Of a stretch of 64,000 nt of DNA, positions 17,941 to 28,225 are shown piece after piece. The stretch lies in contig NZ_KE136483.1 of assembly GCF_000407185.1 (NCBI RefSeq), positions 868,001 to 932,000 of the forward strand, given 5' to 3'. Positions within the stretch are counted from its first letter, which is position 1. Every line of letters starts with the position of its first letter. Source of the DNA: Enterococcus malodoratus ATCC 43197 (GTDB lineage: Bacteria > Bacillota > Bacilli > Lactobacillales > Enterococcaceae). A program made the position numbers and the translations under genes. The notes beneath the pieces were generated by a model, which had not been told where the DNA came from, did not search any database, and saw nothing but the letters and a program-made list of their open reading frames with translations.

Positions 17941-18258
17941 ATGAACAGAGAAGAGATGACTCTCTTAGGGTTTGAAATTGTTGCTTATGCTGGAGATGCT
18001 CGCTCTAAACTTTTAGAAGCGCTTAAAGCGGCTGAAAATGGTGATTTCGCTAAGGCAGATAGTCTTGTAGTAGAAGCAGGAAGCTGTATTGCAGAGGCTC
18101 ACAATTCTCAGACAGCTATGTTGGCTCGAGAAGCTTCTGGGGAGGAACTTCCATACAGCGTTACCATGATGCATGGTCAGGACCACTTAATGACTACTGT
18201 CTTATTAAAAGATGTGATTCATCACCTCATCGAACTTTATAAAAGAGGAGCAAAATAA
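17941..18258 (+). CDS. lacF: Lactose PTS EIIA component LacF
   Basis: 105 residues, standard length. Helical EIIA-Lac fold; the phosphorylated histidine is His78 in [10 protein letters not shown]. Accepts phosphate from HPr and passes it to the EIIB domain of LacE. Preceded by GGAGGA at 17929-17934. Its stop overlaps the lacE ATG by one base (TAATG). Confidence 0.96.
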   Translation: MNREEMTLLGFEIVAYAGDARSKLLEALKAAENGDFAKADSLVVEAGSCIAEAHNSQTAMLAREASGEELPYSVTMMHGQDHLMTTVLLKDVIHHLIELYKRGAK

Positions 18259-19964
18259 TGCATAAACTCATTGAACTTATTGAGAAAGGGAAACCGTTCT
18301 TTGAGAAAATCTCTCGAAACATCTATCTTCGTGCTATTCGTGATGGATTTATCGCTGGTATGCCAGTCATCCTTTTCTCATCTATCTTTATCCTTATTGC
18401 CTATGTCCCAAATGCTTGGGGATTCCACTGGTCAAAAGACATTGAGACCTTCTTGATGACTCCTTATAGCTATTCGATGGGTATCCTAGCATTCTTTGTT
18501 GGTGGTACTACCGCTAAAGCTTTGACGGACTCAATGAACCGTGACCTACCTGCGACCAATCAGATTAACTTCTTATCTACGATGCTAGCGTCTATGGTAG
18601 GGTTCCTTTTGATGGCAGCTGAGCCTGCAAAAGAAGGAGGCTTCTTGACAGCCTTCATGGGAACAAAAGGTCTTTTGACAGCATTTATTGCAGCCTTTGT
18701 GACAGTTAATGTTTACAAGGTCTGTGTGAAAAATAATGTTACTATTCGTATGCCTGAAGAGGTTCCACCAAATATCTCTCAAGTATTTAAAGACTTGATT
18801 CCATTCACTGTATCGGTTGTTCTCCTTTATGGACTTGAACTCATTGTTAAGGGAACTCTTGGTGTAACCGTTGCAGAATCAATCGGTACCCTTCTTGCTC
18901 CTCTCTTCTCAGCTGCAGATGGTTACCTTGGAATTACACTTATCTTTGGTGCTTATGCCTTCTTCTGGTTTGTTGGTATCCACGGTCCTTCAATTGTCGA
19001 ACCAGCAATCGCTGCTATCACTTATGCCAATATCGATACCAACTTGCATCTTATCCAAGCTGGACAACATGCAGATAAAGTTATCACTTCTGGTACTCAA
19101 ATGTTTATTGTTACCATGGGTGGAACAGGAGCCACATTGATTGTTCCATTCTTGTTCATGTGGATTTGTAAATCAGAACGTAACCGTGCCATCGGACGTG
19201 CCTCAGTTGTTCCAACATTCTTTGGGGTTAATGAGCCAATCTTATTTGGTGCACCAATCGTATTGAATCCGATTTTCTTTGTACCGTTCATTTTCGCTCC
19301 GATTGTCAACGTTTGGATCTTTAAATTCTTTGTTGACACATTGAACATGAACTCATTCTCTGCCAACCTTCCATGGGTTACTCCTGGTCCGTTGGGAATT
19401 GTACTCGGTACTAACTTCCAAGTTCTATCATTTATCTTAGCCGTACTCTTGGTAGTTGTTGATACTATCATTTATTACCCATTTGTTAAGGTATACGATG
19501 AACAAATTCTTGAAGAAGAACGTTCTGGTAAAACAAACGATGCTCTTAAAGAAAAAGTAGCTGTAAACTTCAATACTGCTAAAGCAGATGCCGTTCTTGG
19601 AAAAGCAGGCGTTGCTAAAGAAGATGTAGCAGCAAACAATAATATAACAAAAGAAACTAATGTCCTTGTTCTTTGTGCAGGTGGAGGTACAAGTGGCTTG
19701 CTTGCCAATGCCTTGAACAAAGCAGCAGTAGAATACAATGTTCCAGTCAAAGCGGCAGCGGGTAGTTACGGTGCTCACCGTGAAATGTTGCCAGAGTTTG
19801 ACTTGGTTATCTTGGCTCCACAGGTCTCTTCAAACTTCGATGATATGAAGGCTGAAACAGATAAATTGGGCATTAAACTTGCAAAAACTGAAGGAGCTCA
19901 ATATATCAAATTGACACGTGATGGACAAGGTGCTCTTGCATTTGTTCAACAACAGTTTGATTAA
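18258..19964 (+). CDS. lacE: Lactose PTS EIICB permease LacE
   Basis: 568 residues, standard length. Residues ~1-420 are the EIIC membrane domain ([18 protein letters not shown] substrate region; [18 protein letters not shown]). An alanine/lysine-rich linker leads to the EIIB domain (~465-568) with the phosphocysteine in [12 protein letters not shown] near residue 473. It imports lactose as lactose-6-phosphate. It is the last gene before a strong hairpin that can end most transcripts. Confidence 0.96.
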   Translation: MHKLIELIEKGKPFFEKISRNIYLRAIRDGFIAGMPVILFSSIFILIAYVPNAWGFHWSKDIETFLMTPYSYSMGILAFFVGGTTAKALTDSMNRDLPATNQINFLSTMLASMVGFLLMAAEPAKEGGFLTAFMGTKGLLTAFIAAFVTVNVYKVCVKNNVTIRMPEEVPPNISQVFKDLIPFTVSVVLLYGLELIVKGTLGVTVAESIGTLLAPLFSAADGYLGITLIFGAYAFFWFVGIHGPSIVEPAIAAITYANIDTNLHLIQAGQHADKVITSGTQMFIVTMGGTGATLIVPFLFMWICKSERNRAIGRASVVPTFFGVNEPILFGAPIVLNPIFFVPFIFAPIVNVWIFKFFVDTLNMNSFSANLPWVTPGPLGIVLGTNFQVLSFILAVLLVVVDTIIYYPFVKVYDEQILEEERSGKTNDALKEKVAVNFNTAKADAVLGKAGVAKEDVAANNNITKETNVLVLCAGGGTSGLLANALNKAAVEYNVPVKAAAGSYGAHREMLPEFDLVILAPQVSSNFDDMKAETDKLGIKLAKTEGAQYIKLTRDGQGALAFVQQQFD

Positions 19965-19975
19965 TAAATTTGTAA

Positions 19976-21517
<1,542 letters not shown>

Positions 21518-21539
21518 TATTACTTGAAAATGTAAAAAA

Positions 21540-21812
21540 TTGTTATCCGATACTTTAGAAAAAGTACAACACTTATTTAGACCAGGATTTGAAAAGGTAT
21601 ATATTGTTAGTTTCGAAGATTGTCCTATGATTCCTGAGCTTGAAGCTACCCCGTTGCTAAAATGTGGTAAATGGTATGTTTCAACTGGAAAAGAGTGGAT
21701 TTGCCATTCTGATTTAGAGTTATCAGCATTTGAATGGGAATTTTTACAATCACTCGATGTAGAAATACGTGAGACTATTCACTTCGAGGTAAATTATTTG
21801 CCTTTCCAATAA
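21540..21812 (+). CDS. Small unknown protein between lacG and lacX
   Basis: 90 residues from a TTG at 21540 with no clear ribosome site; a stop codon (TGA at 21525) lies five codons upstream, so the true start must be close. The sequence (VQHLFRPGFEKVYIVSFEDCP, GKWYVSTGKEWICHSDLELSAFEWEFLQSL) looks protein-like, with no membrane segment and no motif I recognise. It lies in the lac operon on the coding strand, 22 bases after lacG and 20 before lacX. Coding status is moderate; it could be a trimmed remnant. Confidence 0.5.
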   Translation: MLSDTLEKVQHLFRPGFEKVYIVSFEDCPMIPELEATPLLKCGKWYVSTGKEWICHSDLELSAFEWEFLQSLDVEIRETIHFEVNYLPFQ

Positions 21813-21832
21813 TAAAAAGAAAGGAATTAGTT

Positions 21833-22732
21833 GTGACTATCGAATTAAAAAACGAGTATCTTACTGTTCAGTTTAAAACACTTGGTGGTCAACTGACTTC
21901 GATTAAAGACAAGGATGGGATAGAGTATCTCTGGCAAGCTGATCCAAATTATTGGAATGGACAGGCGCCTATTCTATTTCCTATCTGTGGTAGTTTACGA
22001 AATGATTGGGCTATTTATAGACCTCAAGAAAGACCCTTTTTTACAGGTCTTATTCGTAGACATGGTTTTGTTCGAAAAGAAGAATTTATTCTGGAAGAAG
22101 TCAATGATAATAGCGTGACCTTTAGTATTAAACCAAATGCTGAGATGCTTGATAATTACCTATATCAGTTTGAACTGAGAGTTGTTTATACCTTGAATGG
22201 TAAATCAATTAGAACCGAATTTCAGGTAACGAACTTGGAAATGGAAAAAACAATGCCTTACTTTATTGGAGCCCATCCAGCATTCAATTGTCCTTTAGTA
22301 GAAGGTGAAAACTATGAGGATTATTATATTGAATTTAGTGAGGTTGAGTCTTGCTCGATACCAAAGAGTTTTCCTGAGACAGGATTATTAGATTTGCAAG
22401 ATCGGACACCTTTTTTGGAAAATCAAAAGATTCTCGATTTGGACTACTCACTTTTTTCCCATGATGCCATTACACTTGACCAGCTCAAGTCTCGTAGCGT
22501 AACGCTTCGGTCAAGGAAGTCTGGTAAAGGTCTTCGAGTATATTTTGATGATTTTCCGAACTTGATTCTGTGGTCTACAACTAATAAAAGTCCATTCATT
22601 GCTTTGGAACCTTGGAGTGGTCTCTCCACTTCACTTGAAGAAGGTAATTTCTTAGAAGATAAAAGACAGGTAACGAAAATTTCACCTCAAGAAACTTCTA
22701 GAAAAATCTATGATATTACTATCCTTAATTAA
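21833..22732 (+). CDS. lacX: LacX, aldose 1-epimerase-family protein
   Basis: 299 residues, the same as lactococcal LacX. GTG start at 21833 with AAAGGAA at 21820-21826. Galactose-mutarotase-like beta-sandwich: LGGQLTSIKDKDGIEYLWQ, PILFPICGSLRND, GLIRRHGFVRKEEF (His), YFIGAHPAFNCPL (His-x-Ala/Pro), and ALEPWSG with the conserved Glu near 264. It probably interconverts anomers of a (phospho)sugar. Last gene of the operon, followed by a terminator at 22777. Confidence 0.92.
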   Translation: MTIELKNEYLTVQFKTLGGQLTSIKDKDGIEYLWQADPNYWNGQAPILFPICGSLRNDWAIYRPQERPFFTGLIRRHGFVRKEEFILEEVNDNSVTFSIKPNAEMLDNYLYQFELRVVYTLNGKSIRTEFQVTNLEMEKTMPYFIGAHPAFNCPLVEGENYEDYYIEFSEVESCSIPKSFPETGLLDLQDRTPFLENQKILDLDYSLFSHDAITLDQLKSRSVTLRSRKSGKGLRVYFDDFPNLILWSTTNKSPFIALEPWSGLSTSLEEGNFLEDKRQVTKISPQETSRKIYDITILN

Positions 22733-22776
22733 AATTTGTTATTATTTGAGTCTTCAATAAGATTTGAATACTCTTA

Positions 22777-22836
22777 CCTTGTGATGATAGATTGGTCTTC
22801 TCCGTGCCAGTCTTACATCGCAAGGTTTTTAAGTTT
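22777..22836 (+). terminator. Terminator of the lac operon
   Basis: CCTTGTGATG (22777-22786) pairs with CATCGCAAGG (22816-22825), then TTTTTAAGTTTTTT. Confidence 0.8.
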
Positions 22837-23105
22837 TTTGTGGGTCTATGTCAACTGTAGTGGGTGACGAAAAGCTAATATCTAAAGACAGTCTGGTAGT
22901 AAAAAAATAAGATTATTTACTACTTCTTGATTTAAAATAATAGTGGAGCCATTAATTTGTGGCAAATTTAATTTAATATTTTGCCTCAAATTAGCCACAC
23001 TTTTTATAGAACTAAGAGGAAAAATGAAGTTTTCTTCCTATTAATATAGTTGTTTGAAATCTTAAATATAGCGTTTTACGATGTAATGGGAAGTATGGTG
23101 AATAA
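22837..23105. other. Non-coding junction between lac operon and element debris
   Basis: No gene seen. An imperfect hairpin lies at about 22949-22997 (TTAATTTGTGGCAAA with TTTGCCTCAAATTA, flanked by GTGG and CCAC) followed by ACTTTTT, a likely terminator belonging to the incoming plasmid-like fragment. Confidence 0.5.
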
Positions 23106-23384
23106 ATCAACTATGTTCGTATGACAGAAGCACTTATTAGCCGTTTAAGCGATCAAGGCTATAATTTAGTGATTGAAGGAACAGGACGAACAACAGACGT
23201 TCCTATCCAAACAGCCACAATGCTTCAATCTAAAGGTTATGAAACAAAAATGTACGTCACGGCAGTACCGAAAATTGAATCATATTGGAATGGCAACAGT
23301 TTTTTTGACAAATTTTATAAGGTGCAGAACTTCTTTCCGTATGCTATTCCGATTGTCCTTGACAATGAGCCTCCTCGGATGTGA
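23106..23384 (+). pseudogene. Fragment of a zeta-type toxin (omega-epsilon-zeta plasmid system)
   Basis: From 23106 the frame reads [20 protein letters not shown] followed by GTGRTTDVP, the middle of zeta toxin (UDP-GlcNAc kinase of the pSM19035-type addiction system), up to [13 protein letters not shown] near 23286. The Walker A N-terminus and the C-terminal half are absent and no epsilon antitoxin is present, so it is inactive debris. After the homology the frame runs into sequence related to the neighbouring transposase end (IVLDNEPP). It marks past contact with a Gram-positive plasmid. Confidence 0.8.
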
Positions 23385-23459
23385 CGATCTTCGGCAGAAG
23401 CTAACAGTTAAAGTTAGACTGCCTCGCTAGCGTTAGCACATCCGAGCTCATTATCAAGG
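23357..23459. repeat. Inverted duplication of a transposase 3' end
   Basis: CCTTGACAATGAGC...CTCGGATGTG (23357-23383) is almost the reverse complement of CACATCCGAGCTCATTATCAAGG (23437-23459), differing by a small insertion and one base. The latter is the 3' coding end of the transposase fragment. So two partial copies of the same insertion sequence meet head to head around a ~53-base spacer. Confidence 0.65.
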
Positions 23460-23840
23460 ATTCGCTGCGCCAATCTCTGGTTACGGTAACCAACCGGTGT
23501 CTCGTAGCCAAGTGTACCGTGCAACCGAAGGTGGTTCCACCAATTGACATAGTCAAATAACTCCAAATCCAATTGTTGTAAGGTTTCAAATGTGTATTGA
23601 TAGACAAATTCTACTTTCAGCGACTTATAAGTTGATTCAGCTACGGCATTATCAAAAGGACAGCCTTTATGACTCAATGATCGATTGATGTCAAAAGTTG
23701 TTAATAATTCATCAATAGCTTGGTTATCAAACTCTTTTCCACGATCAGTATGAAAAATCTCAACCTCTGTCAGAGGTTGTTTGATACGGCTAAATGCTTT
23801 TTTTACTAGAACGGCATCTTTTAACTGATGAAGGATTTTG
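23414..23840 (-). pseudogene. C-terminal fragment of an IS3-family transposase (OrfB)
   Basis: Reading leftward from about 23840: KILHQLKDAVLVKKAFSRIK, then FHTDRGKEFDNQ (second DDE aspartate), SHKGCPFDNAVAESTYKSLK (DDE glutamate), WWNHLRLHGTLGYETPVGYR. The first third including the first Asp is missing and the frame begins abruptly, so it cannot transpose. It is a different lineage from the intact IS at 27.3-28.6 kb. Confidence 0.82.
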
Positions 23841-23880
23841 GTGAAACCTCAGGAGATTATTTATCGTAAGTTAATAAAAA

Positions 23881-23930
23881 TAATAGAGTCAATAATCGTA
23901 AAAGAAATACGATTATTGACTCTATTTCTT
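23881..23930. terminator. Long hairpin terminator
   Basis: AATAGAGTCAATAATCGTA (23881-23899) pairs perfectly with TACGATTATTGACTCTATT (23907-23925), then TCTTTGTTTT. The inner part (AATCGTA...TACGATTAT) recurs in the hairpin at 25427-25475. Confidence 0.75.
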
Positions 23931-24067
23931 TGTTTTGTGGGAGATGGATTGATCTGAAATCAGATTGTCTTTAGAAAGTTCATTACCTTGCAAAAAGAAT
24001 ATCACAATCAGGACGATGCGTCGTTTGGACCGGAATAAGTTTTCACTCTAACATACAAACAAAATAC

Positions 24068-24098
24068 TTGCTCTGGAGTCTACTTCAGGGTTTAGACT
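24068..24098 (+). promoter_or_regulatory. MerR-type promoter/operator 1
   Basis: -35 TTGCTC (24068-24073), 19-base spacer, -10 TAGACT (24093-24098). The spacer holds the imperfect dyad CTCTGGAGT-CT-ACTTCAGGG. The over-long 19-base spacer with a central dyad is the hallmark of activation by MerR-family proteins. Very similar to the site at 26808-26838. Confidence 0.75.
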
Positions 24099-24233
24099 AG
24101 GTTCTGTAATCAAGCAGTAATCACAAAAGTGCTGAAGTAGGAAGTCTCTCACTTTACATGAAAGGCGTCTGTAAAATTTCGATTTTAGCTCTTGAATGAA
24201 TGCTGCTAATGATAATTTTTGGAGGGGTATAAA

Positions 24234-24887
24234 ATGACAAAAAATGTACTAATTATGGCGGCGAACGGTCAGATTTCACAAATTATTGAGCAACGGATTT
24301 TAACAGAAGCACAATTTTCCGATGTTCACTTGACTTTATTCTTGCGTAAAAAGTCTCGCTTAAATCAACTTGTTAATAATGAGCGAGTGACATTGATTGA
24401 AGGCAGTCTCGACAGCATGGCAGATATCCAAGCAGCTGTAGCCGGTCAAGATATCGTGTTTGTGGGTGTGGTGGATCAAACAGCGGATAATCATCAAACG
24501 CAATATGTTGTGGACGCCATGAAAGCAGCCGGAGTCGAGCGCTTGATTTATACAAATGTCTTGGGAATCTATAATGAAGTGCCCGGTGAATACGGTCGGT
24601 GGAATCAAGAAACCATTGGAAGTGGCTTGCCATCCGCGTTACGCTCCGATGAAATTATGGCAACTTCCGGCTTAACTTATACCACATTGCGCCTGCCATG
24701 GCTGAATGATCGGGATATCAAGTATGACATTACCCATAAGGATGAACCCTATCTAGGTGTTTCTGGTTCCCGGGAAAGTATTGCGGATGTGGTTTTACGA
24801 ATTGTCGCGGATCCTAGTTTCTTGGCAAATGATAGTGTGGGGATTGCCGATCCGGATACGCAAGGCGAAGATCGACCAGTTTATTAA
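24234..24887 (+). CDS. NAD(P)H-binding atypical SDR (NmrA-like)
   Basis: 217 residues from ATG 24234 (GGAGGGG at 24221-24227); a TTG 15 bases upstream lies on top of the ribosome site and is rejected. Rossmann fold begins VLIMAANGQISQIIEQRIL with a glycine-poor variant of the dinucleotide loop; LFLRKKSRL fits NADP 2'-phosphate binding, then DIVFVGVVDQT, and RLIYTNVLGIYNEVPGEYG with a possible YxxxK-less active site. Such proteins act as reductases or redox sensors. It shares a transcript with the flavodoxin 34 bases downstream and is controlled by MerR-type promoter 1. Confidence 0.8.
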   Translation: MTKNVLIMAANGQISQIIEQRILTEAQFSDVHLTLFLRKKSRLNQLVNNERVTLIEGSLDSMADIQAAVAGQDIVFVGVVDQTADNHQTQYVVDAMKAAGVERLIYTNVLGIYNEVPGEYGRWNQETIGSGLPSALRSDEIMATSGLTYTTLRLPWLNDRDIKYDITHKDEPYLGVSGSRESIADVVLRIVADPSFLANDSVGIADPDTQGEDRPVY

Positions 24888-24921
24888 GTCCAGTTAACGT
24901 TAGAGAGGAGCGGTGATTCTT

Positions 24922-25341
24922 ATGTCTAAGAAGTCATTGATTATTTATTTTTCATTATCAGGGAAGACGCAACAAGCTGCAATGCAACTACAGCAAAAAA
25001 CGGCTGCAGACTTGTATCAATTACAACCCGTAGAACCTTATTCAACCAACTATGATGATATCGTTACTCGAGGGGAAAAAGAAAAGGATCAGGAGATTAT
25101 GCCGGCGATTTCCGGTGAGTTGCCTGACTTCACCCAATACGATCGCATTTACGTGGGGTATCCAAATTGGTGGGATCGGCCGCCGATGATTATTCACACC
25201 CTCTTTGCCCAACCAGATTTCACTGGTAAACAGGTGATTCCCTTTGCGACGAGTGCCTCTAGCCCTTTATCTGCTACCATGGCAGAAATGAAGAAACTAA
25301 TCGAATCTGCTGGAGGAAGCTTTGTTGAAAATGAATATTAA
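24922..25341 (+). CDS. Short-chain flavodoxin/NAD(P)H quinone oxidoreductase-like protein
   Basis: 139 residues from ATG 24922 (GAGAGGAG at 24903-24910; a GTG at 24913 is too close). FMN phosphate loop SLSGKTQQAA at residues ~11-20, then YDRIYVGYPNWWDRPPMIIHTLF (isoalloxazine-contact loop), and ATSASSPLS. Family members carry electrons to oxidoreductases. It pairs with the upstream SDR-type gene and resembles the second flavodoxin at 29891. The usual C-terminus after FVENEY is short, so this copy ends slightly earlier than typical 150-160-residue relatives; a late truncation is possible. Confidence 0.82.
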   Translation: MSKKSLIIYFSLSGKTQQAAMQLQQKTAADLYQLQPVEPYSTNYDDIVTRGEKEKDQEIMPAISGELPDFTQYDRIYVGYPNWWDRPPMIIHTLFAQPDFTGKQVIPFATSASSPLSATMAEMKKLIESAGGSFVENEY

Positions 25342-25426
25342 GGAGCAATCAATACGATAATGGGTTGCAAGTGACAGTAATACTGAGGCGGAAAATAGCA
25401 TCATCTGATAGATTTTCATAGACGCT

Positions 25427-25475
25427 AAAAAAGAGCCGTAATCGTAAGCGAAAAATACGATTATGGCTCTTTTTG
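25427..25475. terminator. Bidirectional terminator between convergent genes
   Basis: AAAAAGAGCC-TAATCGTA pairs with TACGATTATGGCTCTTTTT, serving the flavodoxin gene (+) and the alcohol dehydrogenase gene (-). The core is shared with the hairpin at 23881. Confidence 0.82.
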
Positions 25476-25489
25476 TTTATTAGGGAATC

Positions 25490-26536
25490 CTAGTCCATCT
25501 GGCTGACGATGACTAAGGACTTAATTGCCTCCCGCTTATCCATTGCCTCATAAGCCGCTTGGATATCATCCAAATTAAATTGCTTATTAAAGACTTTCCC
25601 CGGTTCAATCTCGCCTTTTAAGACGGCATCGAGGAGGATTTCTTTATCATAGGTAGTAACTGAAGCAACGCCACCTCTTAGTCCAATGTTTTGCCAGAAA
25701 AGGGCACTGGTATTCATTTCATTTTTTTGTGGCACGCCTACACGACCAATTACCGCTCCGGGACGACATATCTTTGCGGCAGTATCCATGGACATTTCCG
25801 TGCCTACACATTCCAACACGGCATCTGCACCATCGTTATGAGTAAGTTCCATTACTTTAGCAATCCCTTTATCTCCACGCTCAGCAATAATATCTGTAGC
25901 ACCGAACTCCCGGGCTAATTTTTGCCGCTCTTCGTATTTACTCATGGCGATGATCCGCGTTGCTCCAAGCAATTTAGCTCCGATAATCCCGCAAAGACCA
26001 ACGGCACCGTCGCCAATGACAACTACGGTGGACGCCTCTACCACTTCAGCTGATTTTGCAGCATGGAAGCCTGTGGCCATGACATCGGCTAAAGCCAAAA
26101 AGGAATTCAATATAGTTTCAGAATAATCGGCAGGTTTTCCAGGGATTTTAATTAGTGCCCATTGTGCATTGATAAAGCGCAGGTATTCGCCTTGATAACC
26201 ACCATTTGCACCAGCTTCTCGATTTGTACAATTGCCATCAAAACCAGCTTTACAGGCAGCACATTCCCCACAGCCGTGAGTGAATGGGACGATGACAAAA
26301 TCACCAGGTTTGACTGCAGTTACTGCGGCACCGACTTCTTCGACAATCCCGATGGCTTCATGACCAGTCGTGCTGTTGGGTTCTCTTTTGGAGATGCCGC
26401 GAAACCACCATAAGTCAGATCCGCACACGCAAGCTCGGACAATCTTGATGATGGCATCCGTGTCTTTTTCGACAACTGGTTTTGCTGTTTCTTTTATTGC
26501 CATTGTCCCGGGTTCAATAAATGTTGCGACTTTCAT
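25490..26536 (-). CDS. Zinc-dependent medium-chain alcohol dehydrogenase
   Basis: 348 residues. Catalytic zinc ligands Cys/His in RACVCGSDLWWFRG and TGHEAIG; structural zinc cysteines in GCGECAACKAGFDGNC; Rossmann motif VVVIGDGAVGLCGI (~residue 170). Probably reduces aldehydes or oxidises alcohols with NAD(P). AGGGAGTG precedes the ATG. It is divergent from the merR-type gene, and its promoter (26590-26620, minus strand) also has a 19-base spacer with a CTCCATGGAG dyad like AdhR/NmlR targets, so aldehyde- or electrophile-inducible expression is likely. Confidence 0.88.
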   Translation of the reverse strand: MKVATFIEPGTMAIKETAKPVVEKDTDAIIKIVRACVCGSDLWWFRGISKREPNSTTGHEAIGIVEEVGAAVTAVKPGDFVIVPFTHGCGECAACKAGFDGNCTNREAGANGGYQGEYLRFINAQWALIKIPGKPADYSETILNSFLALADVMATGFHAAKSAEVVEASTVVVIGDGAVGLCGIIGAKLLGATRIIAMSKYEERQKLAREFGATDIIAERGDKGIAKVMELTHNDGADAVLECVGTEMSMDTAAKICRPGAVIGRVGVPQKNEMNTSALFWQNIGLRGGVASVTTYDKEILLDAVLKGEIEPGKVFNKQFNLDDIQAAYEAMDKREAIKSLVIVSQMD

Positions 26537-26589
26537 AAGAACACTCCCTATATTGTTTTTAGAAATACATTGCGAAAATCTCTTCTTTT

Positions 26590-26620
26590 ATTGTACTCCA
26601 TGGAGTTCACTTTAAGGCAA
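26590..26620 (-). promoter_or_regulatory. MerR-type promoter/operator 2 (alcohol dehydrogenase)
   Basis: On the minus strand: TTGCCT (plus 26620-26615), 19-base spacer, TACAAT (plus 26595-26590). The spacer contains CTTAAAGTGAACTCCATGG-like dyad sequence, closely resembling AdhR/NmlR operators (CTTAGAGT-n-ACTCTAAG type). Confidence 0.78.
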
Positions 26621-26807
26621 GGCTAATAAGCTGGAATCTAGCAGAAAACTATTTCGAAAATGGAGATCGATGTGTGAGATTCCATGGATAGATTTTTTTA
26701 TTTTGACTATAGTCAAAGATTGAGGTTAACAAGAAACGGGATTTATCAGGAAAATATAAGAGAATACGGGCTTATGATCGTTCTTCCATCTTTCTCCAGC
26801 AAAAAGC

Positions 26808-26838
26808 TTGCCCTAGAGTCCGCTCTAGGGTTTATCAT
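26808..26838 (+). promoter_or_regulatory. MerR-type promoter/operator 3 (merR-like gene itself)
   Basis: -35 TTGCCC (26808-26813), 19-base spacer, -10 TATCAT (26833-26838). CCCTAGAG-TCCG-CTCTAGGG (26811-26830) is a perfect dyad. It lies ~30 bases upstream of the regulator's start, so autoregulation is expected. Confidence 0.82.
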
Positions 26839-26866
26839 GTTTGTAAGAGATTGAGGAGGTCATGAT

Positions 26867-27289
26867 ATGAATATCAAAAAAGCCGCAGAGATGTTTGATT
26901 TAAGTGTGGATACGTTACGCTACTATGAACGGGTTGGGGTGATTCCCCCAGTTCATCGTAACAAAAGTGGTTATCGTGAGTATTCCACTAATGATCTAAA
27001 CTGGATTTATCTAGCCAAAAACTTGCGGAATGCCGGTTTATCGGTGGAGTCTCTCATTGAGTTTGCCAATTTAGCTCAATTGCGAGGAAAACAAGATGTG
27101 GAAGAATCTCAAAAACAGATTTTGTTTGATCAATTAGAAGAACTGGATCAAAAGATTACGGAAATACAAGAAGTCAGAGAGTTACTTCTTTATAAGATTG
27201 AGACCTATGATGAGCATATCGCCAAATTTAAAACTGGCGAATTAAGCACTGAAAAAGTTGAGAAACTATGGGAACGAAACAAGCTATAG
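26867..27289 (+). CDS. MerR-family transcriptional regulator (AdhR/NmlR-like)
   Basis: 140 residues. N-terminal winged helix: MNIKKAAEMFDLSVDTLRYYERVGVIPPV, then RNKSGYREYSTNDLNWIYLAKNLRNAGLS, then a long dimerisation helix (~80-118) and a short tail typical of the aldehyde-responsive AdhR/NmlR branch. No cysteine is seen in the effector region, so sensing would differ from Cys-based NmlR proteins. GAGGAGG ribosome site at 26852-26857. It is the only regulator inside the 24-32 kb block and is the natural controller of the four 19-base-spacer promoters there. Confidence 0.88.
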   Translation: MNIKKAAEMFDLSVDTLRYYERVGVIPPVHRNKSGYREYSTNDLNWIYLAKNLRNAGLSVESLIEFANLAQLRGKQDVEESQKQILFDQLEELDQKITEIQEVRELLLYKIETYDEHIAKFKTGELSTEKVEKLWERNKL

Positions 27290-27362
27290 TTGACTTATTG
27301 AAAGGGTGCATATCAAGGTGTTGGATAACTGTCAATAAAGTAGACACAAAAAGAGAAGGTAC

Positions 27363-28214
27363 TTAGTGAGAATCAAAATATCTATCCTCCATTTCATTTG
27401 GTGTAAGCATATCTAGGGTGCCATGAGGGCGCTGCGTGTTGTAGAATCCCTCGATATATTCAAAGCAAGCCAGTTGGACTTCTTGAAGAGAAGAAAAGGT
27501 TCTCCTGTTGAGTTCCTCTTTCTTCATATATTTGAAGAAAGCTTCTGTTACGGCGTTATCCCAAGGATATCCAGGTTTCGATAAGGATTGAACAATAGAA
27601 TGATTTTCTAAAAACTTCCTGAATTCAAATGAAGTGTACTGGGAACCTTGATCTGTGTGAAAAAGAACAGAATCCTGAGGATTTCTGACTTGGATTGCTT
27701 TTTCTATTGTTGTAATAGCTAAAGCTGTGTCAATTTTTTTGCTGACAGACCAAGCAATGATTTTCCTAGAAAATAAATCTAAAATTACACAAAGATAAAC
27801 AAATGATTTATTTCCAATAGGAATATAAGAAAAATCACTCGTCCATACTTGATTTGGTGCAGGAGGGTTAAATGCTTGCTTCAAATGATTTGGGCGTTTC
27901 AAAGGAGTCTGACCTTCGGTCGGTTTAAAGGCAGGTTTTACTGTAGACATTTTAGGTAAGTGCATAGTGCTCATTAGGCGATAAACTCGGCCAATGCTGA
28001 TAGAAATGCCATAGTCACGTAGAAGCATACGTCGTACTTTTGCAGGACCTACTCGTTTTTTAGAAGTTGTATAGATTTCTAAGATTGTCTTTCTCAACTG
28101 TTGATTTTCTGCTGTTCTGGGGGAAATCTTTCCAGAAAAACGTTTGTAGTAAGTCGAGCGATTAACCTTAAGAACCCTGCAAAGCGTAACAATAGAGTGT
28201 TCGTGACGTAACAT
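27363..28214 (-). CDS. IS3-family transposase OrfB (DDE integrase domain)
   Basis: 283 residues from the ATG at 28214, but the protein is normally made as an OrfAB fusion. HTH_21-like region (RKTILEIYTTSKKRVGPAKVRRML), then the rve catalytic core: first Asp in QVWTSDFSYI, second in LFHTDQGSQYTS, Glu in NAVTEAFFKYMKKEEL. C-terminal FYNTQRPHGTLDMLTPNE is typical. All three DDE residues are present, so it could be active. Confidence 0.9.
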   Translation of the reverse strand: MLRHEHSIVTLCRVLKVNRSTYYKRFSGKISPRTAENQQLRKTILEIYTTSKKRVGPAKVRRMLLRDYGISISIGRVYRLMSTMHLPKMSTVKPAFKPTEGQTPLKRPNHLKQAFNPPAPNQVWTSDFSYIPIGNKSFVYLCVILDLFSRKIIAWSVSKKIDTALAITTIEKAIQVRNPQDSVLFHTDQGSQYTSFEFRKFLENHSIVQSLSKPGYPWDNAVTEAFFKYMKKEELNRRTFSSLQEVQLACFEYIEGFYNTQRPHGTLDMLTPNEMEDRYFDSH

Positions 28215-28225
28215 ACGAATTGCAT

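Larger units (their letters stand above)
23841..24233. other. Intergenic region with hairpin and MerR-type promoter
   Basis: 393 bases between transposase debris and the NAD(P)-binding protein gene. Holds the long hairpin 23881-23930 and the MerR-type promoter 24068-24098. The leader from there to the start codon is ~130 bases. No gene is seen. Confidence 0.6.

Noticed and set aside
19097-19471. Minus-strand open frame of 124 codons inside lacE
   Set aside because: Antisense shadow of a highly conserved gene, with no ribosome site or motif.
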